In this document: in pieces, positions 13,501 to 28,500 of the stretch | How positions within the stretch are numbered: the stretch's first letter is position 1 | Layout of the letters: every line of letters starts with the position of its first letter | Assembly (NCBI GenBank): GCA_028671895.1 | Contig: JAPMAC010000197.1 | Coordinates: 5,337,001-5,401,000 of the forward strand | Direction of reading: 5' to 3' | Length of the DNA: 64,000 bases | Source of the DNA: Oenanthe sinensis | Lineage: Eukaryota > Streptophyta > Magnoliopsida > Apiales > Apiaceae | The notes under the pieces: model-generated | The model's database searches: none | What the model was told of the DNA's origin: nothing | What the model saw: the letters and a program-made list of their open reading frames with translations, nothing else | Made by a program: the position numbers and the translations under genes

Positions 13501-16500
13501 TTGGAAAGTAGCTTTCATCTTCAATAGCCTTTAATTTAATTAATCCTCTTTATAAAACAGAAAAACCGGAACTTCCAAGCTTTGTTCTTGAGATGTGGTT
13601 TAATTGGCACACATCATTGTGGACGCACAGCTCTACACGTTTGAAGGCATGTCTCACAGTTTAGTTTCAGTTAACTATGTCATAGTATTGTTCTTTCTTG
13701 TTGCAAAACCTTGTGACTATTTGTTTTATATATACTGGTCTGCAGAATGTTTTAGGAGTGCATGGTTATGATGCTATGCTCCCAGATGTGCTTTTCCAGC
13801 CAGTGAAAATGGCTGCTGTTGACACTATTCTGTAAGATAACTTTGAAAGTTGTGTATGATCCATCTGCACTGTAATCTTGTTTGTGTGCGTTATAGTCGT
13901 GCTGTTTCTTTTAAATGGAGTTGAACATTTCAATCACTATCTATGGATAGTCTATTAGAAGTTCCAGTGTAGAATGAAACAGTTAAAGCGGCTAATGCAG
14001 CAAGAGATCGAGCCTGGGAACTAGATGCTTTACGATATTTTTAGTGCAGTGGTATGAATTGCTTTGTCACTAAAATTAAAAAGGAAAAAGAAAATTAGAT
14101 AGATGGATACTGTAAACTGTCTACAGATCTACGCCTTTTTATGGTGTGTTTTTGTGCTTTGAAGGGTGAACGTGACGGTGCTATGAACAAAAACTAGTTA
14201 TCTTAACTTGTGATAAAAACATGAACATAATATTTCTAAGATATTCCAAAGCAGATGAAAGTTGAAGGATTTAAGTTCTATATTTATTTATATAATTCGA
14301 ATAAATGCCTCTTGGTCTAGTTATTCTCCTTTATGAGAGGTCGTGGGCTCAAATATCGGCAAAGATAAGGTGGGTGTGTGAGTGTGTTTGATTATATGCA
14401 TGTGAATCCAATATGCTAGTGCAAAATCAAATTATTTACTAGTATGTAATTTATATTTGTATGCATATATAGTTTTAGTATAAGCCTGCAGATGACAAAT
14501 GGAATCATAATACAACTGTTGTTTTTATCTTTAAAATCTATGAGCGCTGAAGAATCCTACGGAGAAGAGTAATTAGTAGAAGGAAATTAAGGCAAACCCA
14601 AGACAAAGAAAATATATGAAAGTAAAGGGTCATGTAGGAATTACAGAATTGCTATACATTGCTTATGAATAAAATTGAGCCTGTGAGAAAAAGGGACGGG
14701 GAACAAGAGCATTACTACAAACACATCTACCAAATGTCTCAGCCTAAGAAACTATTCTTAGTTAGGTCCTCATTATAGAAGTTGGTGACATGTTCAGAAC
14801 TAAAAAACTTACAAAACAGTATTAGAGTTGACTTTTGACTACAGTTAGACTCCCAGTTTGCATGGTTTGATATTTTCTTGTGGCATATCCATGTGATTAG
14901 AATTTGTGATCTGGACACTTGAAGCATATCTGCAAGCTTCAGAGTACAGAGTCACTGTTGGAGGCGGTGTTATACCCTATTCGGCCTGTTCCTTGAAGGT
15001 TTGAGGGTTCTATTCTCAGTAGAGACATGTGTGCATGAGTAGGGGTAGGGGTCCTCTTTAAATACCCCACTTGCCTTGAAATAATAAATAAATGTTTCTA
15101 TGCCTTGAAATATTTTTATTACTTCAAAGTTCCTCATGTCTAAGCAAGGCACTGCGCTGTTACTTGATTTTTTATTTTTCATTTTCATGACTCTGATTAT
15201 TATGTCTGTTTCTTTCTTTTTGTTAGGCAATGTTCATCTGCGATTAGGGATCATTATGTACACATGTTGAAACTTAGAGTTTCTTCTCATAATCTTTTGG
15301 TAAGACCATCCCAGATGGTCAATGCATATAACTTTCTTGTATCAACTGCCCGGTGTCTATTTCAACAGGTAACATTTTATTAAGAAAAATTAGGCACATC
15401 ACACCTGTTTGCTAGAATAATATTTTTTTCTTCTCTAGGTGGTTTTTGCCCACAAGAAATCATTTGAAGCTGACAAGTACTCTGCAATAACATCATGGTT
15501 TTCTTTTAATCACAAGGGGATATTTACGGTAACCTTATTACAATAATTTATATGTTTTTGATACACACCTGTACACCATACTATCATATCTGTTTTCGAA
15601 CTGCTTCTCTGGTCAAATATCGGAGGATCATATATTTTTAACTTGAAACCCTTTTCTGGTGGCACATACTTTCTGATATCATGATGTGGTTTAATTTCAT
15701 TTTTTTTATTTATCAAATTCAACTCTCATATTCACAGAAAGATAGAATTCAAGAGATTATTCTTACCCTTTCATCGTCGAACCACCATGCATTTACAACA
15801 CTAATAGATTCCCTGATTGAGCCACTGCTTAATGAATTGTATCTGCAATGCTCATCCACAGGTTAACATCTTGTTTTTTGTTAATCAGCAATAATAACTC
15901 AATAATGATATATGTACAATTTGGTAATTTGTGTTTCTTTTAGACTCTGAGTATAGTGTTGCATGCGCATGGTTACGAGTTGGGGCATTACGCTATCATC
16001 TCTTGATTTGCTGTGATGATCTGGATCCAGCTGTGAAGTATTCTATCAGGTATACACAGCTGGTCGAAAGGATTGCTTCACTCGAAGTAGAAATTGAGGT
16101 ACCTTGATCTAAACTGCAAAATCAAATTAATATATTACCTGCTTGTATTACATTTTTATAGGCTGATGACTATTAAAGATGCTTTCTGTACTTGTGTGCA
16201 TTTGTATATATGTCTCATAAAAATAGAAAGTCCAGTTTGTTTTGCGTATGTGCCATCTTTTAAAAGTATAAACGAGAGTAACATTTTTTCAGTTACTTGC
16301 CAATAAGCCTAGAGTGCAAGTATCTGATATTATGATGAATTCATTCTAATATGTAGTGTGTGTCAAGTATCAGCACTTAAGTGGTTGGATTGGTGTGATA
16401 ACATACATTAATAATTAAAACTAAAATCTTGCCCCAACTGCCTGTTGTTTGCAGGTTCGTAAAGAGTGTGAACATCTTGCAGGCTGTTTCTCGTTGAGAG

Positions 16501-19500
16501 ATGTTTTCAAAGAAAAATTTACATTGCTGGAAAAGCTAAGAGAAGAGAAGACAATTCTGCAAAGACGGGTCAGTGTGCTTTTGTACCTATTTTTCCACTT
16601 CCGTATATTGTTGATCACTAGTTAGGACATTATTTGACCTACTATATCCATTGATGCCAACATTAAAAATTTGTAATAGTTGAGCTCTATACTATTTAAT
16701 ATTTATTCTGTTCTCATTTAGGGGAGCTTTTAGATATACAAGTATTGAAGGTGTAAATAGCTCTAATGCTCTATGCATATATTTAAGAACTAAATTTATG
16801 CAGCACATCTACTTATCAACCTTTAATGAAAATCTTACTTGTAATAAAAACATTGAGAGTCTTGTAGTATGCAACCTGCAGTATACCTACTACCTATTAC
16901 TTTTGATAATTTATATGTAGCATTTACTAAATTCTTGTCACACTTTTTTCTTTTATTTGTTTTAGAGTCACAATTTGATAGACTCTAATTAGCTTTTCTT
17001 GCGTGTTTCTCAGATCGTGTTCCGCTTGGATCCTGAAAAATTTATCAAATTAAAATATGAATGTGATGAGTTCATTAGTTATGTTACAACATCGCTTAGT
17101 TTGACAAGTATTGGAAAAACTATGAATATACAAGAGCTCACTGTTCAAGTCCAGAACTGTCAGGTAAGTTGATTTCCATAACATTGGAGTTCTCAGTTCT
17201 TTATTACTAAATTACTAGTTTATCTGCATCTAGAACTTTCTCTTATTTTCGTTTATTCAGTATTTTGGTTGCCTGTGTTAGGGTTTGTATCTGTTCATAT
17301 CAAGATATTATTGATACTTTATTTACTCTCATACAGTTTCTTCTAAATCTACCAGGAAACGATAACGCGGTTCATTGAGCGGTTGTCAGATGAATATGCG
17401 GCATACATTGATATAATTCAACCAGTTCAAGTTGCACTATATGAAATAAAATTAGGCCTAGCTCTTCTCCTTTCAAGTAATTTGCAGAAAAGATTTCTGG
17501 ATAGTATCGGACAGGATGACATGGATGAAGTTCTGGTAGTGTGCAATGCTTGTTTGCTAGTACTGTTTTATCGTTACTGTTTTATTTCCTGATATAGTTG
17601 CTTAGAATAGGTAAGTAGTATTATTCTGTAGTTTGTTACGTAATCTATTTAACAAACTAAGATTACTATGTAAATTAATATATTATGCCAATTGATCTAA
17701 AAATCCAGGTTTGTCAAAAGCTTTGAACTTGGCAATCTTACTGTGACTTTGGTTATTTCTACTGTCCTCATAGTAATTATCATCACATTATGTGCATAGG
17801 AATTTTGAATTTACTGCAGGGATGGTAAACCATATGTTAATTGTCAATATATCTGTCCTTGTCTTCATCAAAATTTTAGTACGCTGTTCATTTAATAGTA
17901 CTTGATATTTATATCTGAATTGGATTGGCAGGGATCAATATATTCATTTATTAGATTCCCTAGAGGCTACTTATTAGAAGCTCAATCTCTTGTGCTCGAC
18001 TGCGAGGCAGCCAGGCTTTCCTGCTCTGATATAGTTTATCCTAAAACTATAACTACTCTGAATACAAGTTTGCTGGAAACTTTGGCGGTGTTATCGGCTG
18101 ATGAGTCTGATAGAAAGGTCTATAATACATCTTTGGTGGCTTATATATATAATAAGCTATATTTATACATTGCAGCTTTCAGATTTAGGAATTTTCTGGT
18201 TGAACAGCTCTTATGTCATTTTTCCTGCTTTGTACCATTTTCTAGAGTGATATGTAATTGTTAAAATCATTGTATAACATTTGCAGACATCAAGCTTACA
18301 ACTGAAAGCAGAGATCTGTAAGAATGTACTGTTTCAAGTTGCACATTCTACTGCCGAGGCTCGTTTCATGGATAATTCATCATTCAAGGTAATTACTTTT
18401 TCAGCTTATAACGGATTAGTAGTTTTAATTTTTTGTTGTCTTTGAAAGTTCATATGCCAATATTGTCTCCTAAGCTGTGCTTTTTATATATATTTATGAA
18501 TACTTCCAATAATCAGATGTTAGATACTATATTTGATGAGTTTTCGAGTTTGTGGATGAGTATGAAAGTTCAAGTAAAAACTAAAGAAGAACATGAAGCT
18601 CAGCAGTACAAATTCCGGCCTCGTGCATTTAAGATAGACAGCATTATTCAAGTTGACATATCAACCCTTCGTAGTTCAGTTGGAAATGCTGCTTTTTCAG
18701 AATGGCAGGAGATGATTGCAGCAGAAGAAGAGATTAATGTACAGGTCAGAATAATTTCGCTCATCTTTCCCTTCCCTGGCGATCTCTCTGCCATTTCTTA
18801 CTCTATTTTTCCATCGATGCAGACAAACGCTGATGAGTATACTGAATCCTTGGAAGAGAATTGGAGATTCTTACAAGAAACAGTTCTGGACCACGTGGTT
18901 TTTCTCCACAATGCATTATATGGTTCAATGGATCTTATACAAAATGTAAGCCGATCTAAAATTTGGTGTATTTATGTATATTTATAATTGTTTAGAATTA
19001 TATATATATATATATATTTGTATATTTGAATAATTACTTGTAATATGTTATGTAATATATTGTTGGAAGCCTTATAATTTAGGGTATAGTATCAAGATGC
19101 ATTTGTAAGTGGTAATTAGAAAATGTCATCTGAGCATGTTTTACGTAATATGTAATTCTGTATGTTGCTTCCTTCAGTATACAAGTAAGGATTCTAAAGT
19201 AGATTTATGTCGCTTCCTTTGCTCTACAAGTGAGGATATCGTAGTAGACTTATTTATACTTATATATCTAGCAGTTTGTTCGACATGGTTAGGCTAATAT
19301 TTCTATCTAGATTTTAGGTGTTTCCTACTTGATAACACCTTCTAACAACGGCCAATCAGATTTATTTTCCACTAAAAAGTACGTTGTTGAATATTTGTTG
19401 TGTGTATGTGCACACATACATATAGACAGATGAATAGTGCTTGTCAGATGTTTTTCTAGTATATCACATAGTTTTTAGTCCGGTAAATAATATAACCTTT

Positions 19501-22500
19501 CTTTTGTTCAGCCTGGAAGCATTAAAGTGTCGGATTCAGACAGGCTGTCTACCTTTGTCGACTCATATACACTGGGGACCAGAATGATTAAAAGTAATTT
19601 TTAAGGGTTCAAACTCTAGTCTTTGGAATTTTATTCTTTATGACCCAAAGTGTAATTTTTATTTTTTGTTTCAGGTCTGGAAGGTTTGCTATCCTCCAGT
19701 TTAGATGCAAAGCTCATGCCAGAGCATTTGCTTCGACTCTGTATAGATTATGAACAGAAATTTGTGTGCTCTGATAAAACCAATGAAGCCTACAATTTCT
19801 ATAAGGTTCTATCTCATTTTTATATTTCGAAAAAGAAGTTTACTCTTTTTTTTTCTTATTATTATTTTTATGAATTATAATAATGCTGCACTTCCCTTGT
19901 AGGATTCAAATGCACCTGTGATGGCTAAAATGGTGGAGCCAGTTTTAGCTCTTCAGAAGCGAATCACATTTCTTTTAAATGAGAGAGATGATCATCCTGC
20001 TCTTCAGAAAATATTGGATGTGATTGAAATGGTCCTTTCTATACCTTTGAACACTCCTCTATCCAAGGTAATAGATTTCCCTGATGATTTACATTATTAA
20101 AAGTGTCTTTTATTTTTTGGTTTGCAATAATATCTTACATCAAATATATTGAACCTAAGAGTGAATTGAGGCCATCTATGCTTTTTTGTGTTTTGTTAAG
20201 AAAAACACCAGAAATGTGCCAGTTGCCTTACATTTTCTTTGTCAATGATTTGTTGAAATTATTACTGTTGAGGATTTCGGTTATTGGACAAAGTTGAGTC
20301 CATTATATTGTGATTTGCCTTCTATTGTAAGTGTATAACTTGTTTGATACCTAAACTAGGATATCACCTTACATTTTTGCTTGGTTTGACTTTTAGGCCC
20401 TGTCAGCGTTACAGTTTCTTTTGAGCAGGATCCGTACATTACAGGAAACCGTTTCTAAATTTCCTCTTAGCGGTAAGTGTATCAGTTTTGCAGAATTCTA
20501 GATCATTTTTAGTTCCTCCCTTGAAGTACCATGTTAATTTGTGTGTTGCATTGAAACCTGGAATAAGCAGATGAACTGGAGCCTATTCTTTTTCTAGTAT
20601 CTTCGTGGCAAAAGTTAGAGTTTGAATGCTGGCCTGCTTTGCTCAATGAAGTTCAAGCTCAATTTGAGACTAATGCTGGGAAGGTAATTATTGTTCTAAT
20701 TCTCTGGCCATAATGCCATGTTCAGCTAGCCAGTTTCTATTAGGATATTCTAGAAAAATGAATAGGCAAGTATCAAAATACAGTGGAAACTAGGGTTTGT
20801 GCAATGTGATAATTTGATTATTTTTTTAGCAAGAATGCAAGGTCATTGATATGTGGATATTTAGGTTTCCTCCGGTAAAAGTATGTAGTATTTATGTCTT
20901 TTAATTGAATTACCAGACAACGTTTTGTGTTGTTGGCAGTTGGAGACATGGAGTTATGTTTTTACTGGCTCCTTAATTTGTTTTTTTTTTATCTCCTTGC
21001 AGTTGTGGTTCCCTCTATATTCAGTTCTGCAGCGTAGGCATTCTGATAATACAGATGAGTATAATAACTCCACTATTCGAAGGTAGGTTTAGTATCTTGT
21101 CTACTTATGAGTTAATATCTTATGCAGTGTAGCGTTAGTTCTATGCTTACCGATAACTTTTGCAGTTTGGAGGAGTTAATGGAGACGTCCAGTATTGGCG
21201 AGTTCAGAAAACGTCTTCAACTTATTTTTGCTTTTCTTGGACAAACTAGTGCTGGTATGCACCGTGGTTTCTATTCAAGGTGTGGCTTGCTTATTTCAAT
21301 TTTCGTCCAGTTTATATATATATGTCAAACAGAAGCTGACACAGATAGTTTTTATTTTTATTTTTGTATGTAATTAATTATATTCAGCAATGAACATGTC
21401 TTTGGGTAAATAGTCTAACTGTTGGTTTGTTTTTTTCCTTTCATAGTACTAACCTTGATACATTTTGTAGTTCTTACCAAAGAGAAAATATGAACATACT
21501 GTACAACACCTTTGGCTTCTATGCTCAGTTTTTGCCAATGTGAGTTCTAATTTTTAATGGTTGAATTATCTCGAGTTTACATAAAATTATTTCAAGAATG
21601 GTAATGTTGTATGTACTTCTTTCACAGAATCTTGGTGCAGACAGAAACTAGCAGGAAGAGTATTGAGTTGGAACTAAAGGAACTTTTGAAATTATGTCGA
21701 TGGAATCGAAGTGATAGTTACTTGACTATGGAAATCTCCAAACGGACAAGGCAGAAAGTAATGAAGATCATACAAAAGTACACTGTAAGTCTGTCAGTTT
21801 CAGCATTAATATATATTGAGATATAGTTATCGTGATTTATGAATATACAAGGGAGTTTATGGTGCTATCAACCAACTGCAAGTCTGCAAGTCTACAAGTA
21901 TAATGAACTGTTAGTTTGTTTCAGATTACTATAATTCTGAGGTTATTGGTTATTACGGAGGTCGGTACTGACTAACATTGCCTATATTAACTGTCATTGA
22001 AACGTGTTATGACTATACCAACACTTAATTATATGAACGGTTTGTTCTATTGCAAGTATTCTGGTTTTTGGAATTTGTCCTGCTTCTATATACTTTATCC
22101 TGTATATGCTTTAGATATTAGAGGTAGAATTAAAAATGTAGATTCTTAGAGGATTATGCCGTCAGTTTGATTTAAGAATAATTTAATAGAGTAAGGCATG
22201 TTTAAGGGATATTAAACGGTGTTTATGAAACTTTGGTCTTACATGAACATAGGTCTGCACAAGGTTTTCGGTTATATTTTTCAGCAGATTAATTTAAGCA
22301 CAAAACAACAATGATTTTGTTTGTTTGGTGTTTTAATATCCATAGGATCTACTGGAACAGCCTGCAATGCGATTTCTTGCTCAAGGCGCAGCACAAAGAG
22401 GGTCACAACTTCAGACTCCACAAGCTCCGGATCTTTTTGGAGATTCCTTTGAGATGAACAGTCTTATCCTCACTATTGCATGTGACCCCATTCATTTCAG

Positions 22501-25500
22501 TAACGAAAGAAGGTATATTATTATAGTAGTACTATAAAAATTCATTATGTTTGTAGCTTCTTTGCTACATTGCTTAATCTTTCAGTTCTGAAATTTTAAT
22601 TTTGTACATTTTTAGTAATTTCACATCTTTCTTACTCTATTCATTACTCTGATATAGGTCTCTTTGGGTTACTACATTGAGGAGTAAACTGTGTAGTGCT
22701 TTGCAAAACCTTCATGGACAAATTGAATTTGACTTCCTTCAAAACTCTATTCAGGAACTTACAGGTTGTTTGTCTATTCTTTTCGGAGTTGAGCTGCCAA
22801 TAAAATCATGATAGATTTTTGCTATACTATTGTTCCTATATCTCAAGCTGTTGCTCCTCAAACTTGTGCAGAGGATACAAACAGAGAATATGCAGATTCC
22901 GGTTCATTTGGTCTCAAATACCAGTACACAATTGAAACGATATGCAAAAATGCTTTGTATTGCAGTAAACTTTGGAAAGATGAAAAGAAAAGTCTAGGGA
23001 AGAGGAGGGCTTTGTCCGATATGCTGAAGTTGTTAGATAGCTCTGGGTTGTCGAAGCATAGGTCTAACTTCTTGGAGGTATTCAAATATACTTTGACAAT
23101 TCTAGAATTCTGTAATGGGATTTTTCAGTTTGAGCATTTGTCTTGTTATAACTTATAGATTTTTCATGTTGGTGATAGTTCTCATTCTCATTATCCGAAA
23201 TACAGGATCAGGTCACAGCGAATCGGAATTTGTGGGTTCTTCAACCATCCTATGACTTGAAGCATTTGTTACTGACAGATGGTATGCTCGGAGTTGATTT
23301 CAAGGTTGCAGCTTTGGGTGAATTCCAGTCTTTTGGAAGTTGTGAAATTAAATGGAAAACAGCGAACCAGTACTTCTTCAAGAGCATTGCGTCCGTAGAA
23401 CATCTGCGACAGATATGTTTGAATTTCCACAAGGATATTAGCCTTGAACAGGTATGCTCATCGTTCTCGTAAGAAACTGTTTTTTATCATGTAAGCGTAT
23501 ATATTTTACCAAGGGACTTTTAGTTTTTACATGCAAGGAGCCTATTGCATAGGGATGCTCTATCTGTTATTAAGCTCTTTAATTTAATCCTAGTCAGGAT
23601 TCATTTAAAAGTTTTTTAAATTTCTTATATCGATTCATTTTTCCCCGGTACTAGGGCCAATTACTTCCATTTTATATCATCGCACAAGAACTTATAGATA
23701 TCCGAATACACTTTTAAACTGTATCTGTAACTGTATTTCTGTACTCTTTATTTTTATTATATATATCATGTCAATGTCAGATGAGTAAAGAGAGAATATC
23801 TTGCATACAGGTTACAAGGACAGGTTCTTATCTTGATCATCTCATTGCTTTAGAGAAAGACCAACGTTTGGCTCTCTATAATTTTGCCGAGAATCTGAAG
23901 TACTTGAAGGATTGCATGTCGACTTTGGAAAACCTCTTTGCAGACTCTTCTGTGAATAACAGCAACTGTTTGATTTCCAGTAGCCGACATGTTACTTTCA
24001 AATGCATGTGGCAACAAAAGGTACACATCTACTTGAGCTTGCACATTGTTCAGAATAAACTAAACTTTTTTCCACAAATCTAAATTATGAGAATAACGGA
24101 CATTGACTCACTGGTCATATTATTGCAGCAAACACTTGATATTCTGTACACCACAATGCTTGAAGAGTGTGTCTTGCTAAGAACAATAGAAAATAACCAT
24201 ATGACCACTTGTCAAAACGGTGAAAGGGAAGCAAGGGACATCCGTCTCTTCATTGAAAAGTATATTCCGGATATTCGTAAATCAAAGGTACATAAATTGT
24301 TAACATTGTTGTCAGAAACTGAATTTTATTCCGATCTCTAATATGAATTTTGCGACAGGATATACTGGATGAGATTCTTCTAGGCTGCGACAGAGTTATG
24401 ACAACAGAGGTGCTTTCGCTGCATCCATGTTGTGTTACAAAACAAATGGAACAGATGGTAGACCAAAATTTTATGCTAATGAGGGAGTTTGGTGACCATC
24501 TATCTGCTTTTCGCAAACAGTGTATGTATGGAGGATCTGTTAATGACGTTCTATTTGGTCATGTGGAACATATACTTGAAAAGGTAATGCATAATTATAT
24601 ATCCACACCACATGTGAACATGTTCTCATATTTCTTCTTAATGTGCTGATACTTAAAATATACGAGTGAAATGTTTATACAGCCCCCTAATCATTGGTCC
24701 ATTTATCATTTTCAGTTTAATTTGATAGCCGAAGAATATTTGGTAGCTCTACAAGCTAGAAATCTTGTGGAAAATTCCGGCAGTGTCCTATGGAAAATTT
24801 CTGATCTTAAAGAGACGTTTAGTGAAACACTTGATGGAACTTATAAGCATATTCTGAAGGCACTTCAGTGTGTGTGCTCATCAAGTGATGGCCATGCTCT
24901 TCCTGAAGAATCACCAGGAAATATAACTTTATCAGTAAAAAGATTTGTCGCACTGGCTGAGAATCTTCAGTTATATGCTATATGTGATGACCTTACAAAG
25001 ATGGTTAATATAGCTGTAAGTTGTATTAAATATGCCCTATGTAATATTTTTGGTTTTTTATTTCATATTAATATATATGATTTCTATTCAGGGAGACATG
25101 GTAACGTGTAATGGTAGTGAAAATCCTAATCTATATACTGTTCTTGGAGCACACTTGAAGCATCTCTATTTGCTGTTAGAACCATTACAGATCTTCAGTA
25201 AAGGTCTACTAGATGATTTTTTGGAGATCCATAGATCGGTATGTTTCTTTTCGGATTTCCTGAATTTGGAGTTTGCAGTTTTAAACATTAGATTCAGCAT
25301 TACACTGATTTCTGCTTCGTTATATATAAGTGTAGCAAGGAGGTCTTCCTATCCTTGTGATAAATATTTACAGGATGTTTAGTTTATGTATGAAACTGTA
25401 GCTCGCCAAAAGAACTGCCATGCAGTAATAAATTAGTAACTAATCATTATATGTATCATTATTTTTGACTGTGAATATCTGCATCTGCTTTACTTAGGTC

Positions 25501-28500
25501 TCTATGATGACACATGTCGTTGCCAGAATCTTTGCGTCGTTGTTTTCCCAAGGATTTGGTGTTTCAGCTGAAGACGTTGTGGATGACACTGGCAATGAAT
25601 TACGTCAGGATGCAAAAGGAACTGGCATGGGTGAGGGTGATGGAGTTAAAGATGTCAGTGATCAGATTGATGATGAAGATCAGCTTGGTCCTTCTGAAAA
25701 GGTATGAGTGAATCAATTAGTGTGTTCATATACATAAACTTGAGTTGTCATTTTTCTTCTTGTTTGATATTTACATTGTTAAATTTTGTATGATTTTCTT
25801 GACTCTTTGCAGCAAAGTGAAGAGAAAGATGCTTCGAATGAGGTACCAAGTAAAGATAAAAAGGGAATAGAGATGGAGGAGGATTTTAACGCCGATGCAT
25901 ACAGTGTCAGTGAGGGTTCTGAGGATGACGAGGTTGGTGAGGATGAGCAAGTTGACCAGAAAATGGGGGAAACAGGGGCTGACAGTGAAATTATTGATGA
26001 GAAATGCTGGGATAAAAATGATGATGACAATCCTAATACCCAAAATGAGAAGTACGAGTCAGGGCCATCAGTAAAAGATGAAGATACCACTGGTCGTGAA
26101 CTTACAGCTAAAGAAGATTCTGCAGCTGAGGCAGACGAAACAGAAAACGCTGATCCTAATAAATTTGATGAACCAAATGACGATAATGGTGATCAAGAAG
26201 GTACTGCTAATACAGAAGATGTGCAGGACATGAATATGGACAAGGAAGAAGCTTATTCAGATGCTACTGGATTGAAGTTTGAAGATCAAAACAAAGGGTG
26301 TGATGAGGATATTGACATGGACGAATCAAAAGGTGTTGATGCTCTGGAAGATACTTGCCTGGAAGAGCTTGATGTGTCGTCAGAGCACAAGAACGTTGAA
26401 GAGGATGAACTAGTAAATGAAACTGAAGCTGATGCTGAAAATGAACAGCTAGACGGAAATGCGGAAAGCGATGATTTAAAGAGTAATATTGACGAAAATA
26501 TGAAAATGGATCTGTTGGCTCCTGAGAAGAATTCATTTGGACCTGATTCTTCTGATAATCAAACATCTAATGCAGATTCCGCAACACAACCACAAGGCGA
26601 ATCACAAGGTGCAGCGGTAAGAGATGCTTCTCTAGAAGGAAAATGGTCTAATTCCAGTGATATTCAGAATGACCTTGCTCCATCAAGAAATTTGCCTACT
26701 TCATCTGAGAGTGAAATTGCTGTACCCGACTCATCTAATGCTGGTAAATTGAGTAATGATTTACCCTACAGTCAGTTGTCAAAACCAGAGTCTTCATCTC
26801 TTCAAACAATTCAGCCAAATCCTTATCGTAATGTCGGTGATGCACTTGAAAAATGGAAAGAAAGGGTGAAGGTTTCTGGTGATGTTCAGGAAAGCAACGA
26901 AGAGTCTCTGGATGATATAGTGGATCAGAATGCTGATGAGTATGGATTTACATCTGAATTTGAAAAAGGAACAGCCCAGGCACTAGGACCTGCATTGCCT
27001 GACCAAATAAACAGTAACATTGGTGGAATTGAGGTTGATGGTGATGATGAAAATGCCAATAGAGAAGAAAATGATGAATTGGCTGAAATGGATGTTGATG
27101 AACAGCCTGAACCACACAGTTCTAAAAGTTCTGCAATAAATAATGGAAACAAGTCCGAAAAACAGATAGATACGACAGACTTGCATATGCAGCAGGTTGA
27201 GGCATCCCTGGAAGTCCACAGATCTGATGACGGTGGTGCCACAAGTTTATCAGAAGAGAGTTTAGTGTCAATGAGGAAATCGTACATGAGTGACGATATA
27301 AATCAAATCAAGACTCTTTCACTAAGTGACAATAAATTGGGGAAAGCCTGTAATATTGAAGAAATGCCAAGTGATGTGAAAGAAAACGGTGATACTCTCT
27401 GGAGAAACTATGAATTGCGTACAACAAGGTTGTCTCAGGAGTTGGCCGAACAGCTTCGTTTAGTCATGGAACCTACTCTAGCTAATAAGCTCCAAGGTGA
27501 TTACAGGACTGGTAAAAGGATTAACATGAAGAAGGTACATTAATTTATATTTGAAGTTATCTTATGGGTATTGCTACTTTGGTTTCTGCTCTTATTAAAA
27601 TTCTGGTCATTGTCCAGGTTATAGCATACATTGCAAGTCAGTATCGAAAAGATAAGATATGGCTCAGACGGACTCGGCCCAACAAACGCGATTACCAAGT
27701 TGTCATTGCTGTCGATGATTCCCGCAGCATGTCAGAGAACAACTGCGGAGATGTTGCTATTGAAGCTTTGGTGACAGTGTGCCGTGCAATGTCTCAGTTG
27801 GAAGTGGGGAATTTGGCAGTCGCAAGTTTTGGGAAGAAAGGAAACATTAAATTACTGCACGAGTTTGATCATCCGTTTACTGGGGAGGCTGGGGTTAAGG
27901 TTTTTATTCTAGTAACACTGCTTTCATATTCATGTGCTTGCTGAGGATATTAATATCATAATATGGAGCATGTGTTCACATTGTTGACTTCTGTGTTTAT
28001 GGCTACGAAGTCCCTTTAAGAGCTTGTGAAGTAGCCCCATTCTTGGTTATATAGGCATGCTGTTCATTATATCGTTTGATTCCATCCCGGTCTCTTTCTT
28101 ACTATTCCTTTTACCAATGGTGCAGATGCTCTCAAGTTTGACATTTAAGCAAGAGAACACTATAGCAGATGAACCAATGGTTGATCTTTTAAAATATCTT
28201 AATAACATGCTTGATGATGCTGTAACAAATGCTCGACTCCCTTCTGGCCATAATCCACTACAGCAGCTGGTTTTAATTATAGCTGATGGGCGGTTTCATG
28301 AAAAGGTACCTTGTTCATGGTAATTCATATGTGAGCTAATAATTTTATTGAGTGTATAGTTTCATTGCTTACATGTTTATCATTCTATTCAGGAAAACTT
28401 GAAAAGGTGTGTGAGAGATATCCTGAGTAAAAAGCGTATGGTTGCATTTCTGCTGCTTGATAGTCCACAGGAATCCATAATGGACCTTATGGTACATCAA

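Noticed and set aside
25771..27287. Several 80-120-codon minus-strand ORFs
   Set aside because: They mirror the biased codons of the Asp/Glu-rich MDN1 exon on the other strand; no independent support.
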